Source: an uncultured Microbacterium sp. (GTDB lineage: Bacteria; Actinomycetota; Actinomycetes; Actinomycetales; Microbacteriaceae). From it: a stretch of 55,300 nucleotides of DNA. Within the stretch, counting starts at the first letter, position 1. Every line of letters begins with the position of its first letter. The notes beneath the pieces were generated by a model that worked only from the letters and a program-made list of their open reading frames with translations, was not told where the DNA came from and did no database searches. Positions 51,675-55,300 of this stretch are shown one piece after another. The translations under genes were made by a program, and so were the position numbers. The stretch lies in assembly GCF_943912325.1 (NCBI RefSeq), contig NZ_CALTTX010000010.1, positions 1 through 55,300 on the forward strand, given 5' to 3'.

Positions 51675-52595
51675 TCACCTGCCCGCGCGGAGCGCCTGCC
51701 ACGCCGCCGGAATCGCGTGTGCAACGTCGAGCGCGACGATCGGGTGCCCCGGCATCGCCGTCTCGACGCCGTCGGCGAACGCTCCGGCGGCGATACGCGC
51801 CGCGAGGCCATGCACGACGGCCGCCGCGGCGGCGAGGTCGGCAAGCGCGTCGAGATCGAGCGGTGAGTGAGCGTCGAGAGTGGATGCCTCGGCCGCCGCC
51901 TGCCCCGCAGCGATGAGCGTTCCGATCACGCCCGCGAGCACGTCGCCCGTCCCCGCCGTCGCGAGCCACGGGGTCCCTGCGCGCACCTCGCGGACGACCC
52001 CGTCCGGGGTCGCGACGCGCGTGACGGCACCCTTGCTGAGCACGACGGCACCGGTCGCGCGTGCGACGAGACGCGCGGCGTGAGCCCCGGCATCCGGTTC
52101 AGCGCCGTCCGCCGAGAGGCCGAGCCGCTCGATCATCACGGCGAGCTCCCGGCCGTGCGGAGTGACAACGATCGGCGCGCGGGGAGCGTCGGTCCGCGGG
52201 CCCACGAGATCAAGAGCACCCGCATCGACGACGACCGGCACGGATCCCGTGAGCAACTCGCGAAGCGCCGCGGTTTCGGCGGCGTCGCGCTTAGAAGCAT
52301 CCGTCCCCGATCCGATCACCCAGGTCTGCACGCGACCGACGCCCGCCACGACCTCAGGGCGGCGGGCGTGAACCGCGCTCGTCACGGACTCGGGCCCGAC
52401 GTAGCGCACCATTCCGGCACCCGCGCGCGCGGCCGCTTCGACACCCAAGACCGCAGCCCCCGGGTAGGTCGACGATCCCGTGCGCAATCCGACGACGCCG
52501 CGGGAATACTTGTCGTCGCTCTCGGTTGGCTCACGCAGGAACGACGCCGCATCGCGCGCCTCGAATGGGCGAATCATCGAGCCGTCGTGCGTCAT
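51675..52595 (-). CDS. nnrD: ADP-dependent NAD(P)H-hydrate dehydratase
   Basis: Repairs damaged NAD(P)H hydrate, using ADP as phosphate donor. The 306-residue ribokinase-fold protein has YSRGVVGLRTGSSTYPGAAVLG near the N-terminus, VVTPHGRELA in the middle and the catalytic ATAGTGDVLAGVIG near residue 235. The epimerase (NnrE) domain found fused in many bacteria is absent. Divergent from the OYE gene. Confidence 0.93.
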   Translation of the reverse strand: MTHDGSMIRPFEARDAASFLREPTESDDKYSRGVVGLRTGSSTYPGAAVLGVEAAARAGAGMVRYVGPESVTSAVHARRPEVVAGVGRVQTWVIGSGTDASKRDAAETAALRELLTGSVPVVVDAGALDLVGPRTDAPRAPIVVTPHGRELAVMIERLGLSADGAEPDAGAHAARLVARATGAVVLSKGAVTRVATPDGVVREVRAGTPWLATAGTGDVLAGVIGTLIAAGQAAAEASTLDAHSPLDLDALADLAAAAAVVHGLAARIAAGAFADGVETAMPGHPIVALDVAHAIPAAWQALRAGR

Positions 52596-52602
52596 GGCCG
52601 CA

Positions 52603-52608
52603 ACGCTA
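52603..52608 (-). promoter_or_regulatory. -10 element for nnrD
   Basis: TAGCGT on the minus strand, 7 bases before the ATG, in the 39-base gap shared with the divergent OYE gene. Confidence 0.5.
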
Positions 52609-52634
52609 CCCGCCCCACGAACCCCGGAGGCCTC

Positions 52635-53714
52635 ATGTCACAACTCTTCACTCCCCTGCACCTGCGCGGCACGAGCGTGCGCAATCGCTTGTGGGTCTCG
52701 CCCATGTGTCAGTACAGTTCGGTCGACGGGATGCCGAACGATTGGCACCACGTGCACCTCGCGGGCTTTGCCGCGGGCGGCGCGGGGCTCGTCATCACCG
52801 AAGCTGCCGCAATCAATCCCGAGGGCAGGATCTCACCGCAGGACGTGGGGATCTGGGACGATGCGCAACGCGACGCGTGGCGGCCCATCGTCGCGGCGAT
52901 CCGCGCGCGGGGCGCCGTCGCGGGCATCCAGCTCGCACATGCGGGGCGGAAGGCCTCGACGTCGGCCCCGTTCGGCGGTGCGCGTGGCAACGTCGCCGAG
53001 GCCGACGGCGGCTGGCAGACGCTCGCTCCCAGCGCGATCGCGTACCCCGGGCTCGCCGAGCCGCGGGCGCTCACGCTCGCCGAGATCGATACCGTCGTCG
53101 AGGATTTCGCCGCGGCGGCGGTCCGCGCCGTCGACGCGGGTTTCGACGTGCTCGAGGTGCACGCCGCTCACGGCTACCTGCTGCACCAGTTCCTCTCGCC
53201 GCTAACGAACGAGCGCACCGACGACTACGGCGGCTCGCTCGAGAACCGCGCCCTGTTGCTCCGCCGCGTCGTCCGTGCCGTGCGCGCGGCCGTCGGCGAC
53301 GAGCCCGTGATCTTCGTGCGCTTCTCGGCGACCGACTGGGCGCCGGGCGGTTGGGACGTCGATGACACCGTGGCCGCATCGCGCTGGGTGGGCGAGGACG
53401 GCGCCGACCTCATCGACGTCTCGTCGGGCGGGCTCGTCGCGCACCAACAGATCACGGTCGGCCCCGGCTACCAAGTGCCCTTCGCGGCGCGCGTGCGCGC
53501 AGAGACGGGTCTGCTGACGGCCGCCGTCGGGGAGATCACGGATGCCTCGCAGGCAGAGGGGATCCTCGATCAGGGCGAGGCCGACGCGATCCTCGTGGGG
53601 CGCGAGTGGCTGCGTGATCCGCACTTCGCCCTGCGCGCGATCACGGAGCTCGACGGAGCCGAAGCCGCGCGCGGGCTCTGGCCCGAGCAGTACGCGCGCG
53701 CGATTCGACACTGA
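52635..53714 (+). CDS. NADH:flavin oxidoreductase, Old Yellow Enzyme family (YqjM-like)
   Basis: FMN-dependent ene-reductase. The 359-residue TIM barrel is of the YqjM-like class: Cys25 in PMCQYSS tunes the flavin, with DWHHVHLAGFA, LAHAGRKAS, HAAHGYLLHQFLSPLTNERTDDYGG and VGREWLRDP. The physiological substrate is usually an alpha,beta-unsaturated carbonyl. ATG with GGAGG upstream. Confidence 0.94.
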   Translation: MSQLFTPLHLRGTSVRNRLWVSPMCQYSSVDGMPNDWHHVHLAGFAAGGAGLVITEAAAINPEGRISPQDVGIWDDAQRDAWRPIVAAIRARGAVAGIQLAHAGRKASTSAPFGGARGNVAEADGGWQTLAPSAIAYPGLAEPRALTLAEIDTVVEDFAAAAVRAVDAGFDVLEVHAAHGYLLHQFLSPLTNERTDDYGGSLENRALLLRRVVRAVRAAVGDEPVIFVRFSATDWAPGGWDVDDTVAASRWVGEDGADLIDVSSGGLVAHQQITVGPGYQVPFAARVRAETGLLTAAVGEITDASQAEGILDQGEADAILVGREWLRDPHFALRAITELDGAEAARGLWPEQYARAIRH

Positions 53715-53729
53715 GACGCACGCGCGCAA

Positions 53730-53772
53730 AAGCGGTGTGACGCCGGGATCTCAGCCCGGCGTCACGCCGCTT
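53730..53772. terminator. Bidirectional terminator between the OYE and CNNM genes
   Basis: An 18-bp stem (53730-53747 with 53755-53772, one G-U) with a 7-base loop lies between two convergent genes. The arms begin with A and end with T, giving short A/T flanks. Confidence 0.75.
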
Positions 53773-53792
53773 CTGCGTTCTACAGCCTCTGC

Positions 53793-54839
53793 TTACGCGC
53801 GCCGCGTCGCGTCTTGGACTTCGCCGACGAGCTCCTCGAGGATGTCCTCGAGGAAGAGCACACCCGTCGTCTCGCCTTGCTCGTCCCGCACGCGCGCGAG
53901 GTGGCGCCCGGCGCGGCGCATCGCAGCGAGCGCGTCTTCGAGGTCGGTCGACTCTTGCACGGGCACCATGTGATGGATGCGCTTCGCCGGCACCGGCAGG
54001 TTCATCCGCTCACCCGGGCGCTCAGCGACCCGCAGGATGTCTTTCAGGTGCACATAGCCGATCGGCATCCCGGCGACATCGACGATGACGTACCGCGAGA
54101 AGCCGTGGCGGGCGACGGCGCGCTCGACGTCGGCGGGCGTCGCCGTCTCGGCGAGGGTTACGAGCTCGCCGAGCGGCACGGCCACATCGCGGGCCTTCTT
54201 GTCGGTGAACTCGACGGCGGCGATGACCGTGCCCGAGGCATCGGTCAACACACCTTCTCGCTGCGATTGCGCGACGATCGTCGCCACCTCATCGAGCGTG
54301 AAGGTCGAGGCCGCTTCGTCTTTCGGCTCGACGCGGAAGAGCCGCACGACGTGGTTCGCGATCCAGTTGAGGGCGGCGATCACGGGGTGGAAGACGCGCG
54401 AGACCCAGACGAGCGGCGGTGCGAGCAAGAGCACGGCTCGGTCTGGGAGCGAGAACGCGAGGTTCTTCGGCACCATCTCGCCGAACACGACGTGCAGATA
54501 CGAAACGATCAGCAGCGCGATGACGAACGCGATCGCGTCGACCGCCGCCTCGCCCCAGCCTGTGAGGCCGAGCGGCCCCGCGAGCAGGTGGTGGATCGCC
54601 GGCTCCGAGACGTTCAGGATCAGCAGCGAACAGATCGTGATGCCGAGCTGGCACGTCGCGAGCATGAGGGTCGCGTGTTCCATCGCCCACAGCGCCGTCT
54701 TCGCCGAGCGCGAACCCTTTTCGGCGAGGGGTTCGATCTGCGAGCGGCGCGCCGAGATCACGGCGAACTCCGCGCCAACGAAGAACGCGTTCGCCACGAG
54801 CAGCACGACGAGCCAGGCAAGTCCCGCCCAATCGCTCAT
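53793..54839 (-). CDS. CNNM/CorB-type transporter with CBS pair (hemolysin C family)
   Basis: A 348-residue membrane protein. An N-terminal CNNM/DUF21 domain has three to four helices (ANAFFVGAEFAVISARRSQIEPL, VVFGEMVPKNLAF). A cytosolic CBS pair follows (FSRYVIVDVAGMPIGYVHLKDIL, GETTGVLFLEDILEELVGEVQD). It lacks the C-terminal CorC_HlyC domain. The family mediates Mg2+ efflux or cobalt resistance. Its ATG overlaps the stop of the upstream paralogue (ATGA). Confidence 0.92.
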   Translation of the reverse strand: MSDWAGLAWLVVLLVANAFFVGAEFAVISARRSQIEPLAEKGSRSAKTALWAMEHATLMLATCQLGITICSLLILNVSEPAIHHLLAGPLGLTGWGEAAVDAIAFVIALLIVSYLHVVFGEMVPKNLAFSLPDRAVLLLAPPLVWVSRVFHPVIAALNWIANHVVRLFRVEPKDEAASTFTLDEVATIVAQSQREGVLTDASGTVIAAVEFTDKKARDVAVPLGELVTLAETATPADVERAVARHGFSRYVIVDVAGMPIGYVHLKDILRVAERPGERMNLPVPAKRIHHMVPVQESTDLEDALAAMRRAGRHLARVRDEQGETTGVLFLEDILEELVGEVQDATRRA

Positions 54840-55300
54840 GATTCACCCCCGCCCACGGCAGACGTCACCCGCGACGCGATCACGACCTCGTCGGTCGGTG
54901 TCTCGTCGGGGCTCGGCGTGAAGCGGATACGGTCGATGCGGCGACCATCCATGCGCTGCACCGTCAGCGTGCCGCCGTCGATCTCGACGGAGTCGCCCGC
55001 CGACGGGATGCGCTCGAGCTCGGCGACGACGAAGCCCGCGACCGTGTCGTACACCTCGCCCTCGGGCACCTCGATGCCCGTGCGGTCGCGCAGCTCGTCG
55101 GGCCGCCACTGGCCGGGGAAAACGACCGTGTCGCGCTGGCGCACGAGGTCGGTGCGCGTGCGGTCGTGCTCGTCGGACACTTCGCCGACGAGCTCTTCGA
55201 CGAGGTCCTCGAGGGTCAGGATGCCGGCTGTTCCGCCGTACTCGTCGACGACCACGGCGCACTGGTAGCCGCGCCCGCGCAGGTCGGGGATCAGCTGATC
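54836..55300 (-). CDS. Second CNNM/CBS-domain transporter (5' end missing)
   Basis: Only the C-terminal 154 residues are inside the window. They contain the end of the CBS pair (VVVDEYGGTAGILTLEDLVEELVGEVSDEHD) and a CorC_HlyC domain (PEGEVYDTVAGFVVAELERIPSAGD...). This paralogue keeps the domain missing from its downstream neighbour. The two are translationally coupled, so a hetero-oligomer is likely. Confidence 0.9.
   Translation of the reverse strand, partial: DQLIPDLRGRGYQCAVVVDEYGGTAGILTLEDLVEELVGEVSDEHDRTRTDLVRQRDTVVFPGQWRPDELRDRTGIEVPEGEVYDTVAGFVVAELERIPSAGDSVEIDGGTLTVQRMDGRRIDRIRFTPSPDETPTDEVVIASRVTSAVGGGES

Noticed and set aside
1..55300. GGATGC as a polar chromosome-segregation (KOPS-like) signal
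   Set aside because: Both orientations occur with no visible strand bias along the window.
1..55300. Prophage, insertion sequence, integron or biosynthetic gene cluster
   Set aside because: No transposase, integrase, phage structural, NRPS/PKS or toxin-antitoxin gene was found; gene content is core metabolism and housekeeping.

Overview
The window is 55.3 kb of high-GC, gene-dense chromosomal DNA from an actinobacterium, most likely a member of Microbacteriaceae. Evidence: the argS-lysA-hom-thrC-thrB-rho-prfA-prmC-sua5-wecA-atp gene order, a Rho with a long Asn/Arg-rich insertion, DUF3097 and DUF2993 proteins, a MetX/MetY methionine route, and almost exclusive G/C third codon positions. I see no phage, transposon, plasmid or CRISPR material. 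No stretch over 300 bases lacks a gene. Genus cannot be decided from the sequence alone.

Layout. 1-22.4 kb is read almost entirely on the minus strand: argS, a DUF2993 protein, lysA, hom, thrC, thrB, rho, prfA, prmC, sua5, wecA, an AtpI-like protein and the F-type ATP synthase genes atpB-E-F-H-A (atpA runs off the left edge). This conserved block is interrupted by an opposite-strand module cysK-cysE-amidase between prfA and prmC. 21.6-26.2 kb: a transglutaminase-like protein, an orphan GAF histidine kinase, tRNA-Arg(CCG), a Ca2+/cation exchanger and an MntR-type regulator. 26.3-29.1 kb: a CPBP-like membrane protein, trmB and DUF3097 on the minus strand, with two strong intergenic inverted repeats. 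29.2-33.5 kb: a TPM-domain surface protein, PspA/IM30, an arginase-family enzyme and a small zincin-like protein. 33.5-35.9 kb: a stand-alone SIP domain with a likely iron box, a tyrosine phosphatase and an alpha/beta hydrolase. 36.2-41.2 kb: a complete five-gene peptide-type ABC importer. 41.3-45.8 kb: acyl-CoA dehydrogenase, GNAT, ung, a phosphoribosyltransferase and an SDR. 45.9-48.6 kb: metY and metX. 48.7-55.3 kb: an MFS exporter, a thiamine-binding protein, a GT87-like enzyme, nnrD, an OYE flavoenzyme and two CNNM/CBS membrane proteins, the second cut by the right edge.

Functional threads. Aspartate-family amino acid synthesis (lysA, hom, thrB, thrC, metX, metY) and sulfur assimilation (cysK, cysE, metY) are strongly represented. 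Iron and manganese handling appears twice (SIP plus iron box; MntR plus exchanger). The TPM/PspA pair suggests envelope stress.

Regulation. About fifteen genes have a TANNNT -10 element only 6-9 bases before the start codon, so leaderless transcription looks common here. Genes inside operons use overlapping GTGA/ATGA junctions or ordinary ribosome binding sites. The hexamer GGATGC/GCATCC is conspicuously frequent in both orientations. Functions are family-level assignments read from protein motifs; no database search was possible.
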